Origin: Periconia sp. R9002
Taxonomy: Eukaryota; Ascomycota; Dothideomycetes; Pleosporales; Periconiaceae
NCBI GenBank assembly: GCA_023627715.1
Contig: JAMAHW010000015.1
Coordinates: 372,001-436,000, forward strand
Reading direction: 5' to 3'
Length of the DNA: 64,000 nt
A program made the translations under genes and the position numbers. Positions 22,887-33,830 of the stretch are shown in pieces. Positions within the stretch are counted from its first letter, which is position 1; the number at the start of each line of letters is the position of its first letter. The notes below the pieces were generated by a model. It did no database searches. It saw nothing but the letters and a program-made list of their open reading frames with translations, and was not told where the DNA came from.

Positions 22887-24521
22887 ATGCTTGCGACACA
22901 GACCAGGCCAACAGGCCTTCCTGGCAAGACTGCCCCCCACACCATCACCGCGTTGAAGAGATGGTCATGTCATGACCAAGATCTACCGCCCGTGGGCAAT
23001 ATCAAAGCGATTCACGTTTACGATTTCGACAACACCCTGTTCGCAAGTCCCTTGCCCAACAAGCAGATCTGGGCCGGTATGACCATTGGCCAGCTCCAAT
23101 CGGTCGACATATTTTCCAACGGGGGCTGGTGGCATGATTCGACCCTATTGGCAGCCACTGGCGAGGGCTCGGAAAAGGAGGAGCCACGTGCATGGAAAGG
23201 ATGGTGGAACGAGACCATTGTGTCCTTGGTGGAATTGTCCATGCAGCAAAAGGATGCTCTTAGTGTCCTGTTGACGGGTCGATCCGAGCCTCAGTTTGCT
23301 GATCTCATCAAACGCATGGTAAAGAGCAAGAAGTTGGAGTTCGACATGATATGCCTGAAGCCAAGCGTTGGACCGATGGGCCAGAAATTCAAGTCTACCA
23401 TGGAGTTCAAGCAAGAGTTACTCAAGGAGATGATATACACGTACAAGGAGGCCGAAGAGATACGCATCTATGAGGACCGCCCGAAGCACACAAAGGGTTT
23501 CCGCGATTTTCTATTTCAGTTCAACAAGGACTTAATGGCCGGCTCGTTGCCCACTTCGCGCAAGCCTATCACCGCAGACGTGGTTCAGGTCACCGAGAAT
23601 GCAACCGCGCTAGACCCGGTGACCGAAATCGCAGAGGTTCAGAAAATGATCAACGTTCACAATGCCAAGGTCAAGGATGGCACTGCACCCCCGAATGCAG
23701 TGCCTTACCAAATCAAAAAGACTGTCTTCTACACCGGATACATGATTTCCAAAGCCATGTCAGACAAGTTGGCGACCTTGGTCAAGCTTCCACACAACTG
23801 TCCGGAAGGCGACGTGCGATACCTTGCTAACAGCATCCTCATCACACCCAAGCCTTGTCCGCAGAGCATATTAGATAAAGTGGGTGGTATCGGTTTCAAG
23901 GTTGTTTGGAAAGTGACTGGAATTGCGTGCTTCGAGAATAAACTCTGGGCAGCGCGCGTTGAGCCGGTGCCCAAATCAACAAAGTACTACTCGGAAAACC
24001 CGACGCCGACTGTGGTTCTTGCCCTTAGAAGAGGCGCACAGCCAAAGGATGCGTCGCGCATCCACAACTGGCACCCTGTTCCCGACGAAGAGGCTCATGT
24101 GTTTGAGACTGTTGTCGGCGAAAAGGTGCAGCTGAGGATCGAGGAAGAGCAGTTGAATGAAAGTGAGTATGAAAGCTATTTTCATAAAACCCACCACAAG
24201 CGGACGCGTGATGAGGCTGGCGATCGGGATTCTAGCAGAGAGTCGCGACCACCTCACTTACGGGGCGACGACCGACGTACCAACGGCACATCAGCATATG
24301 CAGCACATCGTGGCGTGAACCAGCCTCGAGGGCGTGGAGCAAGCCGAAATCCAGCGTACGGAGGAAGAGGTGGACGTGGTGGGCATCGCGGTGATCGAGG
24401 CGGAGGTGGCCGTGGTCGTGGTCGGGGAGGTGGAGGGCCCTCTTCGTCGTACCGGAGCCTCGACGATGTGGACAGAGGCCCTGGTAGAGGTGCCCATGAT
24501 GATCCGGATCGATACTACTAA
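22887..24521 (+). CDS. HAD / 'Swiss Army Knife' RNA-repair-like protein with C-terminal RGG tail
   Basis: Single exon, 544 aa from the ATG at 22887; an upstream in-frame ATG at 22836 would add 17 residues. The later ATG was preferred because the conserved part starts soon after (LPGKTAPHTITALKRWS). The HAD nucleophile motif is HVYDFDNTLF (Asp46/Asp48), followed by WWNETIVSLVELSMQQKDALSVLLTGR and EIRIYEDRPKH, the layout of the fungal HAD_SAK family. A second conserved region (AVPYQIKKTVFYTGYMIS... to QLRIEEEQ) follows. The last ~80 residues are RGG/GRGR-rich, typical of RNA binding. HAD_SAK proteins were proposed to process RNA ends; activity is unproven. A GTAAG at 22812 could be a donor of a 5'-UTR intron. 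Confidence 0.8.
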   Translation: MLATQTRPTGLPGKTAPHTITALKRWSCHDQDLPPVGNIKAIHVYDFDNTLFASPLPNKQIWAGMTIGQLQSVDIFSNGGWWHDSTLLAATGEGSEKEEPRAWKGWWNETIVSLVELSMQQKDALSVLLTGRSEPQFADLIKRMVKSKKLEFDMICLKPSVGPMGQKFKSTMEFKQELLKEMIYTYKEAEEIRIYEDRPKHTKGFRDFLFQFNKDLMAGSLPTSRKPITADVVQVTENATALDPVTEIAEVQKMINVHNAKVKDGTAPPNAVPYQIKKTVFYTGYMISKAMSDKLATLVKLPHNCPEGDVRYLANSILITPKPCPQSILDKVGGIGFKVVWKVTGIACFENKLWAARVEPVPKSTKYYSENPTPTVVLALRRGAQPKDASRIHNWHPVPDEEAHVFETVVGEKVQLRIEEEQLNESEYESYFHKTHHKRTRDEAGDRDSSRESRPPHLRGDDRRTNGTSAYAAHRGVNQPRGRGASRNPAYGGRGGRGGHRGDRGGGGRGRGRGGGGPSSSYRSLDDVDRGPGRGAHDDPDRYY

Positions 24522-25562
24522 ATCTGGATCGGCTCAAATTCTGGTATGCAAGGAGCGATGCATGAATTTAAGCACTGCTGCTGGTCTTGTTATTACCCAT
24601 AGATGCGTGGGAGGTGGATTCGGTAGCAACGTCGGACGTTTGACGCGTCATATATGAGCTTTCTCCATGTACGATTGTCAGAGCAGCATCTTGTTTTGTA
24701 CTATAGTCCAACAGTCGATACCCCAAATGGTTTATGATGATTATTTACTTGGAAATGGAATGAGGTTGAGTGAGGCTTCAACGTGATCAAATTCACGCGC
24801 CACAACATTTGAATGGTGTCTGCAAGGCTGGAAACAAGCTTCACTTCGACCCCCGGCCCCCATCCTCACCACTCCGCAAAGGGCAAGGCGGGCCCAAAGC
24901 CCCATTGATTCCCGCAGGGTCCCTCCCCACGTGCCTGACATGACGAGCCATCTGACTGGCCTCCAGGCAGTAGATCTTCATCACGTCTCATATCTCACGC
25001 CAGCGACCTTCCTTGTGACCTGCAACGCCGAGCTGCCTGGTGCTGCGCAATGACTGGCCGAGGCTGTGCCAACGCCCTCTTCTCCTTCATTTATCAACTG
25101 CAACCTGGAACGTGAATATACAACAACCTACTTGCCTCTCTCCATCGTTTCTTGATCGCTGCATTCTCCCGGTACCTTGCAGGCGCCTACGCACATTACC
25201 TGCATTCCAGTACCATACCCGCTCCACTAGCCCCCATCGCCTGGCCACTCGGGATTCGCCTTTGTACCTCCTCCCCATTTACGACCTGCCATTCCCAGTC
25301 GGCCTCCCCGGAGCTACGCACTTGTCCACACACTCTCCCACGCCCTTACGAGAGATAATCGAAGCCTTTGCCCAGCCTCCGGCGAATAGGAAGCTAAGCT
25401 CGCGGCAACGTGCAATCTGCCGACGTGTAGATCGTCGAGGTGTTGCGTTTATAGACCTTCTTACTGGAGTTTAGACCGGCTCGGGAACTTGGACTAGTGG
25501 ACCGGTGCCGTGAATACCTACCCTATCTTTACTACCGTGCAGCACATACACACTGCCCTACC
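24522..25562. other. intergenic, promoter/leader of the RNase T2 gene
   Basis: 3' flank of the HAD gene followed by a pyrimidine-rich leader upstream of the RNase T2 start. No coding signal was recognised. Confidence 0.5.
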
Positions 25563-27038
25563 ATGGCCATTATCGATCTATCCAGTATAAAAGATGCCTT
25601 CTCCTCCGCTCCCTCATCGATACCCGCATCTTCCTCCTCCTCGTCAGAGAACCTAATATCAGACACAATGGCTTCTCTTCCGTCAGTTCGGAGCTTATCG
25701 AAGCTCGCCTTCGGCGGGGCACAGGTGTTGCTTGGTGGGGGACAGACCGTTCTCGGTGGGACACCGGCTACGTGCTCGAACCCGCAATTGAGCTGCCATA
25801 ATACCACCATCGTGCAGGATCTTTGCTGCTTCAACGCGCCCGGTGGACAGTTGCTGCAGACGCAGTTTTGGGATACCAATCCTCCTACTGGACCTAGTGA
25901 GTGATCCCGGGTACAACACCTCATTGGTGACGGTTTGAGGTTTTTCAAACATTGAGATATCCAGTTGAACTTTACTGACCATTTTCTGTGTTTCAGGCGA
26001 CAGCTGGACCCTTCACGGCTTATGGCCTGATCGATGTGACGGCACATACGACGCCAACTGCGATCCCTCCCGCGCGTACACGAACATCTCAGCCATCATC
26101 AAGGGCTTTGGCAAGACGGATTTGCTCAACGACATGAATACATACTGGAAGGACTACAAAGGCGACGACGAAACTTTCTGGGAGCATGAATGGGCAAAAC
26201 ACGGAACCTGCATCTCCACATTGGAGCCACAGTGCTACTCTGATCACACGGCGACCGAGGAAGTTGTAGATTACTTCCAAAAGGCAGTCGATCTTTTCAA
26301 AGCACTTCCCTCCTACGAGGTTAGTCGTTCATTTCCATCTCCCCACCCTACACAGCTTGTTAACGATCATAGTGGTTAGCAGCAGCCTCCATAACCCCGT
26401 CCACAACAGCAACCTACACATTCGCCCAAATCCAAGCCGCTCTCGCTGCAAACCGCCCAGGCGTCTCCGTAACCCTGGGCTGCCAATCCGGCGTCCTTAA
26501 CGAAATCTGGTACCACTACGACGTCCGCGGCTCCATTCAAACCGGCGAGTTCGTCGCCGCCGACCCAGACGGCACAAAATCCTCGTGCCCCTCAACCGGC
26601 ATCCGCTACCTCCCCAAGGGCTCCAGTGGCGGCGATCCCCCCTCCACAACAACCTCCTCCGGCCCTGCCCCCACCGGCGTCCCCTTCTCCGGCCGCGGCT
26701 TCCTCAACGTCAACGTCAACGGCGCGCAGAAGGGCTGCATCATCTCCGCTGGCACCTGGTACACCAGCGGTACCTGTGCCACATTCACCTCTACCACCTC
26801 CGGCAGCGGCTTCACGCTCTCCTCCTCAAAGGGCAAGTGCGGCGTGGTGAGCGGAGTGTTCACCTGTGGAAGCGGCGTCACGACCGCTACGACGTTTACG
26901 AATCTCGACGGCAAGTTGGCTGCTGGCGGGAATGCGGGATGGAGCGCGGATGCCGTCGCGAGTGGATCTACGCAGGAGAAGGTTTATGCTGGGACGGATA
27001 GGGCTGTTGGGTTTGGGATTAGTTGGCAGGCTGTTTAG
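25563..27038 (+). CDS. secreted ribonuclease T2 with fungal C-terminal domain
   Basis: Exons 25563..25896, 25997..26319 and 26373..27038 give 440 aa; donors are GTGAGT and GTTAGT. An alternative start at ATG 25668 (MASLPSVRSLSKLAFGGAQVLLGG) looks more like a signal peptide and would give 405 aa. The mature part begins CSNPQLSCHNTT...DLCCFNAPGGQLLQTQFWDT. Both catalytic segments are intact: CAS I HGLWPD (His118) and CAS II WEHEWAKHGTC (His175, His180). A Thr/Ser/Pro linker (GGDPPSTTTSSGPAPTG) leads to a ~110-residue C-terminal domain with paired cysteines, as in the Rny1-type fungal RNases. The enzyme cuts single-stranded RNA through a 2',3'-cyclic intermediate, outside the cell or in the vacuole. 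The promoter-like repeat array starts ~130 bp after the stop. Confidence 0.93.
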
Positions 27039-27280
27039 AGCCGCTGACTCCTATGATTTTTTATGATAGAATTTTTGTAGTGGAATGGGATTCATGTTCG
27101 ATCCCTCCTTTTTCGAAATCGTAGAACATACACTCATGTTTCCCATGAAATCGAATCGAATCACATAACAGTGATATATCTCATCACCACCACCATTCAT
27201 CATCGTCACCACCACCACCTTATACAATCCCCGCCCCCCTTCTCCCCTAGCCAAACATACTCGTACCGGAGCATTGGATC

Positions 27281-27362
27281 TTACTAATCCTCACCCTCTC
27301 GCTGTGTATATAAACCCCTCTCCTTTCCTCCTCTTGGTCTCTTTTCTTCTTCACACTGGTGT
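27281..27362 (+). promoter_or_regulatory. first core-promoter unit of the array
   Basis: TTACTAA at 27281, TATATAAACC at 27307, an uninterrupted pyrimidine-rich stretch, then CTTCTTCACAC with CACAC at 27352. This is the textbook layout of a fungal TATA promoter with a CT-rich initiator region. Transcription from it is inferred, not shown. Confidence 0.6.
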
Positions 27363-28707
27363 TTGTTTGGGAGCTGTTTATTTCTGAAACTCATGGATTG
27401 ATGAGCATGGCTGGGGTCGTGTGTGGTTGGAGTTCTTTTTATTAAAGACCCCGTTCACAAATATAACATGTGTGTGTCTCTCTCCTTATACCTGGGGTAT
27501 ATTTTCATGTGTTGTGCTCCCTATGTATCTTACGTTTTTGAAACTCACGATGGTGATGAACTCCATCTCTACCACCAACCTTCATCATCGTCACCACAGC
27601 CTTTCTTCAATTAAACACCCCCTTGTCGGAGCTTGTCAGTCAGTGCTTTGAATCTTACTAATTCTTGTCTGTGGTCGTGTATATAAACCCCCCTCCTTCC
27701 CTCCGTCCTTCCTCTTCTTTTCTTCACACTGGGGTTATGTGGGTGTTGTTTATTTCTAAATAGGTACTTCAGAAAGTTGACGGATGGGGATTTGTATGGT
27801 CTGTGTTTTTTTTTTTTTTTTCCAATTAAAAGTTTTGCGCTCCACCATATGTGTGTTTGTGCATGTGTGCATGTATGTCCGGATCCCTATCGTATACCCA
27901 TCGACACCTCTTATATGTTCGAAACACGCGATGGTAATGAACCTCATTACTACCACCGACCTTCATCATCGTGACTACCACTATACCCACAAGCTACATA
28001 TGTCTTGTCCCTTGTCCCTCGTACTAACAGAATCTTACTAATCCCCGCATTGTGTTGTCTATATAAACCTCCTACTTTTGCTCTTCTTGACTTTCTTCTT
28101 TTCTTCACACTAGGGTTGTGGGGGGTTATTTATTTCTAAAAAAAAGATGTCGGTGGACGATTGTATGGTTGGTTTGTGTGTTTGGTGTTTTTAATCAAAA
28201 ACGTCTAGCCATCCCAGCATGAGGGAGAGAGTGTGTGCCTCTATATCTTTTGTTGGTGGACTCATGTGTCTCACATTTTCGAACACCTGTTATGATGCTG
28301 ATGCCATTCACCACCACCACCATCATCATCACCATCATCACCGTTGAACCCACATACACCCCTTGTCAATTCCTTACTAATCCTTGTTTATGGCTGTAAA
28401 TATAAACCTCCCTCTTCTCCTTTCTCCCTTCTTCTCTTCTTTTATTCACACTAGGGTTGTGGGAGGTTGTTTATTTCTAAAACACAATTGATCAGATCTA
28501 TGGGGTTGGTGTGTCTGTGTACTTTTTATTAAACCCGGCAAAACGCTCAGCCATATGTGTGTGAGTGAGGAGGGAGTCTGTGTTTGTGGTGTGTGAACTC
28601 ATGTTTCTTATATTTTTCGAACACCTGTTGTGATGATGATATGCCTCGTCACCATCGTTGGGGATTATTACTACACTGTTCATAATCAGACACCCCCTGT
28701 CAGGTTC

Positions 28708-28805
28708 TTACTAATCCTTATGTATATCCGTGTATATAAACCCCCTTCTCTTCGTTCTATGCTTTCTTCTTTACACAGGTGTTATGGGGAGGCGTTTATT
28801 TCTAA
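28708..28805 (+). promoter_or_regulatory. well-preserved core-promoter unit of the array
   Basis: TTACTAA 28708, TATATAAACC 28733, CT-rich tract, ACACAGG around 28773, then GTTTATTTCTAAAA. It shows the fixed 25-bp step from bZIP-like site to TATA box. Confidence 0.6.
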
Positions 28806-29212
28806 AATTAAAGATATGGACGAAATGCTCGATGGTTGTGTTTGTGTGCGGTGTTTCTTTTATTAAAAACGACACATCAATGTCTGCGATGGGTCTGTGT
28901 GCCTGTGTGCTTCCTAATTTCTCAAGTACATGTATTCATTCCTCTTGTTTCCAAAACGATGATTCTCTTCATCACCACCGTTACTATCCCCTAACCAAAA
29001 ATCGTCATGTCAGGTAGCGGCTTTCTTACTAATTAACGCTTTCTGGCTGTGTATATAAACCCCCTTCTCTTCCTCCTTTCCCTCTTCTTCTTCTTTACAC
29101 GGGGGTTGTGGGGGATGTTTATTTCTAAAAATTAGAAATATGTTGGTAGTATGTGTTTGTGTGTGTGCGTGTGTTCTTCCTATTAAAGGACAAGTGGCTC
29201 AAGCCTTATGGC

Positions 29213-29214
<2 letters not shown>

Positions 29215-29244
<30 letters not shown>
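29215..29244. repeat. (GT)n microsatellite inside the array
   Basis: Expanded form of the GTGTGTG part of the GGCTGGGTTTGTGTGTG motif, showing that microsatellite growth helped the units diverge. Confidence 0.9.
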
Positions 29245-29248
<4 letters not shown>

Positions 29249-29784
29249 TCGATCAAAATTCCAGCTGCAGAGTCTGGATGGGTGCGTTTGGGTCTGTATG
29301 GGCCCTGGTCCTAAGAACATGCCCACGTTTTCGAACCCAATTGCGATGGTGATGGAATTCATCGTTCAGCATCATCATCATCATCATCATCATCCGCAAA
29401 TCTACAGCTACGAACTATACCTTGTCTCTTGTGCTAGTAGAGTCTTACTAATGTCTTGGGTTTTATCTTCTATATAAACTGCGTCTTTCTTCCCTTCTTT
29501 TCTTTTTCCTACTCACAGGGGTGTATTGTGCGGATTAGTCCATTTCCAAAAATCTCCAAGCACGTTTTAACATGTGTGTGTGAGTGTGTGCTTCTTAAAA
29601 AAAATTCTCAACGCCCTTTCTGATGGGTGCGTGTATACCTGTGTGGGTCCTAGTCCTGAGAATATGCCCATGTTTTCGAAATACAGAACGGTGATAAGTC
29701 TCATCACCACTGTTGATTATCATCATCACTGTCCCCCTACCGTACTTCTCCCCTAACTAAATATCTCCTTCTCAGGACAGAGTA

Positions 29785-29893
29785 TTAGTAATCGACGCTT
29801 TCGAGCTGTGTATATAAACCCTCCTTCTTTTCTTGTTCTATCCTTTCTTTTCTTCACACAAAGGGGCGGGGAATTTATGTACTTCTAAAAGGA
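29785..29893 (+). promoter_or_regulatory. array unit with reverse-complement bZIP site (TTAGTAA)
   Basis: TTAGTAA at 29785 is the reverse complement of the usual TTACTAA and keeps the same 26-bp distance to TATATAAACC at 29811. The base change therefore preserves a palindrome-tolerant bZIP half-site pair. Confidence 0.55.
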
Positions 29894-30714
29894 CAGACGC
29901 AAGCGTGCATGGTCGCGTTTGTGTATAGCCCCTAGCTTGATTAAAAAAGCCTCGAGAGATCCTGATGTGTGCGCTTGTGTGTCTGTGTGTGTCTTGGACC
30001 TGGAAGTATATACCCCCAGTGCTTGTTTTTCAAAATGATGATAGCCTTTAGCATCATCACTATCATCACCATCATTACTAAGTGAACACCTCTTATTAAA
30101 GCTTCTTGGAACCTTACTAATCACCCCCTTCTTGGTGTCTATATAAACCTGCCGTCCTTCTTTCTCTTCTTTCTTCTTCTCACTGGTGTCGCGGGGAAAT
30201 TTGTTCGTTTCTAAAAAGAGCAACATCTACATCTACACGGTTTTGTGTCTCTTCGTGTGTGTATTGAGAGAATTCGTTAAGCCCCTAGGGTTCCAGTTCA
30301 TGGCTGGGGGTTTGGCGTGTGGTCTGGTGTAGAGAAGTGTCAATGACGCTCGTTATCATCATCATCATCACCGCTGAACCCACATGCATCCCTCTCTTAG
30401 TCCCAGAGCCTTACTAATCCTCTCCTTCTCCCTCTCCCTGTGTATATAAGCTCCCATCTTTCTTCCCTTTCTTTCTTTTCTTTTCTACACGGGTGGAGGA
30501 AGGACTTTTTTGTTTCTCAAAAAAAAAAGAATCTCTGGACTCGCGTATGGCTGGTTTGTGTGCCGTGGGTGAGATTCGGTCAATTTTCGAAACCAAAAAG
30601 CTAATGTTGTGGGAATACCTATGTTCCATATGTTTTCGAGCTACAAAACGGTGTTGGGCCTCGTCATCACCACTCACTACCCCGTATACCTTGTCCCCTT
30701 GTACCAACAGAGTC

Positions 30715-30815
30715 TGACTAATCATCCTCCTGTTGGTGTCTATATAAACCCCCCGTTTTCTTCTTCTCTCTTCTTTTTTCTTCACACTGCAGGAGTAGGG
30801 ATTTGTTTATTTCTA
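30715..30815 (+). promoter_or_regulatory. array unit with TGACTAA variant
   Basis: TGACTAA at 30715, another AP-1/Yap-type site, 26 bp before TATATAAACC at 30741. CT-rich tract and CACACTG follow, then GTTTATTTCTAAAA. Confidence 0.55.
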
Positions 30816-33379
30816 AAAATGAGCTATCAGATGATACATGTGGTTGTGTCTGTTTGTGTGCTCTTTTACTAAAATTCCAACCCGCACTCTCAGATGGATG
30901 TGCGTACGTGTGGTCTTTTCTTACTAAAAAATCACTTATCTTCATCGCATGTGTGTGTCGTAGGTGAAATTTGCCTATCTTTCAAAGTGCTCAAACCCTG
31001 AGACATGTTCGTGTTGCTCATGTCTCTTATATTTTCGAATCCCGTGGTGATGGTGAATATATTCACCACCACCATCATCATCATCGCTACCGCCTTCCCC
31101 CTAACTGAATGCCCGTGTATCGGAGCCATAGTCTTAGTAATCGCCGCGTTGGGTCGTCTATATATATCTGCCTTCCTTCTTCCCTTTTCCCTTTCTTCTT
31201 CACACAAGTGTGTGTAAGGAGTTTGCTCATATATGAAGCTCATAAGCACGAAAAATATGACTGGATTTTTTGTTCGTTTGTTTTGAGTTTTTTTTATAAA
31301 AGATGATCAATCTTCTGGTCCATGGGTGTCTGTGTCTGTTTGTGGGTGCCGTGGGGAGTATACTCATGTTCCTTCATTCTTAAAGTGTACCCTCCTGACG
31401 ATGCCACTCTTCATCATTATCATCATCACCAGTCATTGCGGTCCTCCAAAACCCACAACCCTTAAGAACTCTACTCCCCTTCCTGAACACTCCTTATTTG
31501 AGCCTTTCTTACTAATCCTTATGTACAGCAGTGTATATAAACCCCCTCCATCCGTCTTTCTTCTGTGCACAGGAATGCGTGGAGGGGATTTATATATTAT
31601 GAAATTACCACAAAAGATTGCAATGGTTGGTTGTCTATGTTGTCTTTCATTCAAAAACTACACAATATCTAGAATGATGTGCCGGTGTCTGTAGGGAGCT
31701 TAGTATACTCATGTTTCGTATGTTTCGAAACTTACCAAAAGTGGTACTCTTCATCGTCATCACACCACCACCACCACCATTCATTACTGTCCTCCCAAAT
31801 CAACGTGACAGTGTCTTACTAATCCTCGTCTCGCCGTACGTATAAATTCCCTTCTCTACTTGTCCTCTTTCTTTCTCCTCTACGCAGGTGTGCTAGGTGG
31901 CATTTGTATGTTTCTAAACGACAAGGACTATTACCATGATTGGGGTTCTGTGGTGGAGAGGTGTGCATGTTTATAAAAGACAATGACCCTCTACACATGG
32001 CTGGATTTGTGTATCTTGTGTTCTTTGACGAAAACCTAGAAAACTCATATACCATGTCCGTGTGTGCCTGTGGGTGTGGTGGAGAAGTATCCTCACGTCC
32101 CTCACATTTTTGAAACTCCTGATGGTGGTACTCTTCACCGTCATCATCACACTCATTATCGCCACTAACCTCTATATGTTATCAACTCTACCTACGCATA
32201 TGCATCCTCCTATTAAATAGTGCATTTACTAGTAACCTACCTCCTCGGATGTGTATATAAATATTCCTCCTCTTCTTTCCTTAGCTTTACTTTCTCTTTA
32301 CACAGGTGTGAGATTGGTGAAATTTACTGATTTCTAAAAACAAAAGATCACCACACTTTATGGCTGGATTTTGGTTTACAGGGGAGTTTACTCACTTCTA
32401 AAAGGTACCCTGGCAGCTACAGTATGAACCTTGTCTTCCACACCCACGATGATACTATCCATCATCATCATCATCACTGTAAACCCACAACCTATCATCA
32501 GACAGGGCTTTAAGCCTTACCAATTCTCTTCTATCCGGCCGTGTATAAAAACCCGCTCTTCTCTTGTGTCTCTTTCTCCTCTTTGTATTTCACAATTATC
32601 ATGGGGGGAGATTTGTTTGCTAAAACGAACTCGGTCTAAATATCATGGCTGGGTGTTTGTGTGTTGTTGCTTTTTTATTAAAATGCGCTGGATTTGCGAA
32701 ACAATGGGTGTATGGTTGTGTGTCTGAGTTGCTAGGGTGTGCTCATGTGTCCTATTTTCGAGATCGTACAATGCTGACACTCATTGTCATTACTATAAAT
32801 GTCCTCATCGCTAGAATATGCTGATGCGATTCAAGGTTTTGAGAAAACGAGCGTGACGTGACTCATCACCACTCTGCATTACCGTCACCCTAAACCCTCT
32901 ATCCCCTCTCCAGACGTCTATATAAAGCCCCCGCTCCCTTTCTTCCTTTCTTTACACGAGCATGGTGCGGATGAAATTTGTTTATTTCTAATTTCTAAAA
33001 GCAAGTAATGAAGACACATGGCTGGGGTTGTTTTTGCAAATTTGTCTATCTTTTAAAAGACAATGGGAAAGCCATTATGATTTGTTTGTGTGAGGAAATT
33101 TGTTTCTTACCAAAAGGTGCTCTCACGACCACCAGAGTATGCTTATATTTCTGAATCTTCGCAACGATGATACTCATCAGCGTCATCATCATTACCGACC
33201 ATCCGTCCCCATCGACCACACACATAGATCCCATGACCACGGTCAGTGCTTTATCCTTACTAATCCACTTTCCCGTTTTGTATATAAACTTCCTCCTTTT
33301 CTCTCTCTTCTCTTCTTCTTTTTTCTTTTCACACGCTGTGGTGGGTGATAATTGCCATTCTTTTTTTAAAAAAAAGTGG

Positions 33380-33830
33380 AATGCTTCCTCATGGCTGGGG
33401 TTGGGTTTGTAGTGTTTTTGCTATAAGCCCAATGCAGATTTCATTATGGGTGTGTGCGTGTGCAGTACACAACTTTAATTTTTTCAAAAATAAGCTCATG
33501 CAATGGTATGTTGCTGGGTTTGTGTGTGGGTGTGTGTTTGATTCAAAACTCCTCGTAATGTTTGAGAATCTGTGTATGTGGAGAAAACATCTGTCTACCT
33601 CTAAACAATTCGGAATGAAAGATGGTACATGGCCCGGCCTTTGTGTGAGAGATTCGTCAAATTCTAAAAGTCCTGGGCAGACACTAGATGGCTGGGTTTG
33701 TGTGTGGGATAATTTGTTTATTTCTAGAAAACTACAAGGAGCGCACAAATGGCTGGGTTTGTTTGTGTGTGTTGGAGAACTTTTGATATGTCTAAAAAGG
33801 GGCCTAACGAACACATGAGTTAATTCTTTC
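33380..33830 (+). repeat. promoter-less sub-repeat block within the array
   Basis: About six copies of a ~65-75-bp module follow one another without TATA or bZIP boxes: ATGGCTGGGTTTGTGTGTG, a short spacer, TTTGTTTATTTCTAAAA or a decayed form, and a variable 15-20-bp tail. The clearest copies start near 33389, 33504, 33628, 33691 and 33748. This module is the transcribed-side half of the larger unit and appears to have multiplied on its own. Confidence 0.65.

Noticed and set aside
25040..25474. 144-codon frame before the RNase T2 gene
   Set aside because: CT-rich leader translation, no domain; the RNase gene starts downstream.
33345..33818. 157-codon plus-strand frame in the array
   Set aside because: Composed of translated GT-rich sub-repeats (GLFVC, GWVCVW), not conserved between units and without a start context.
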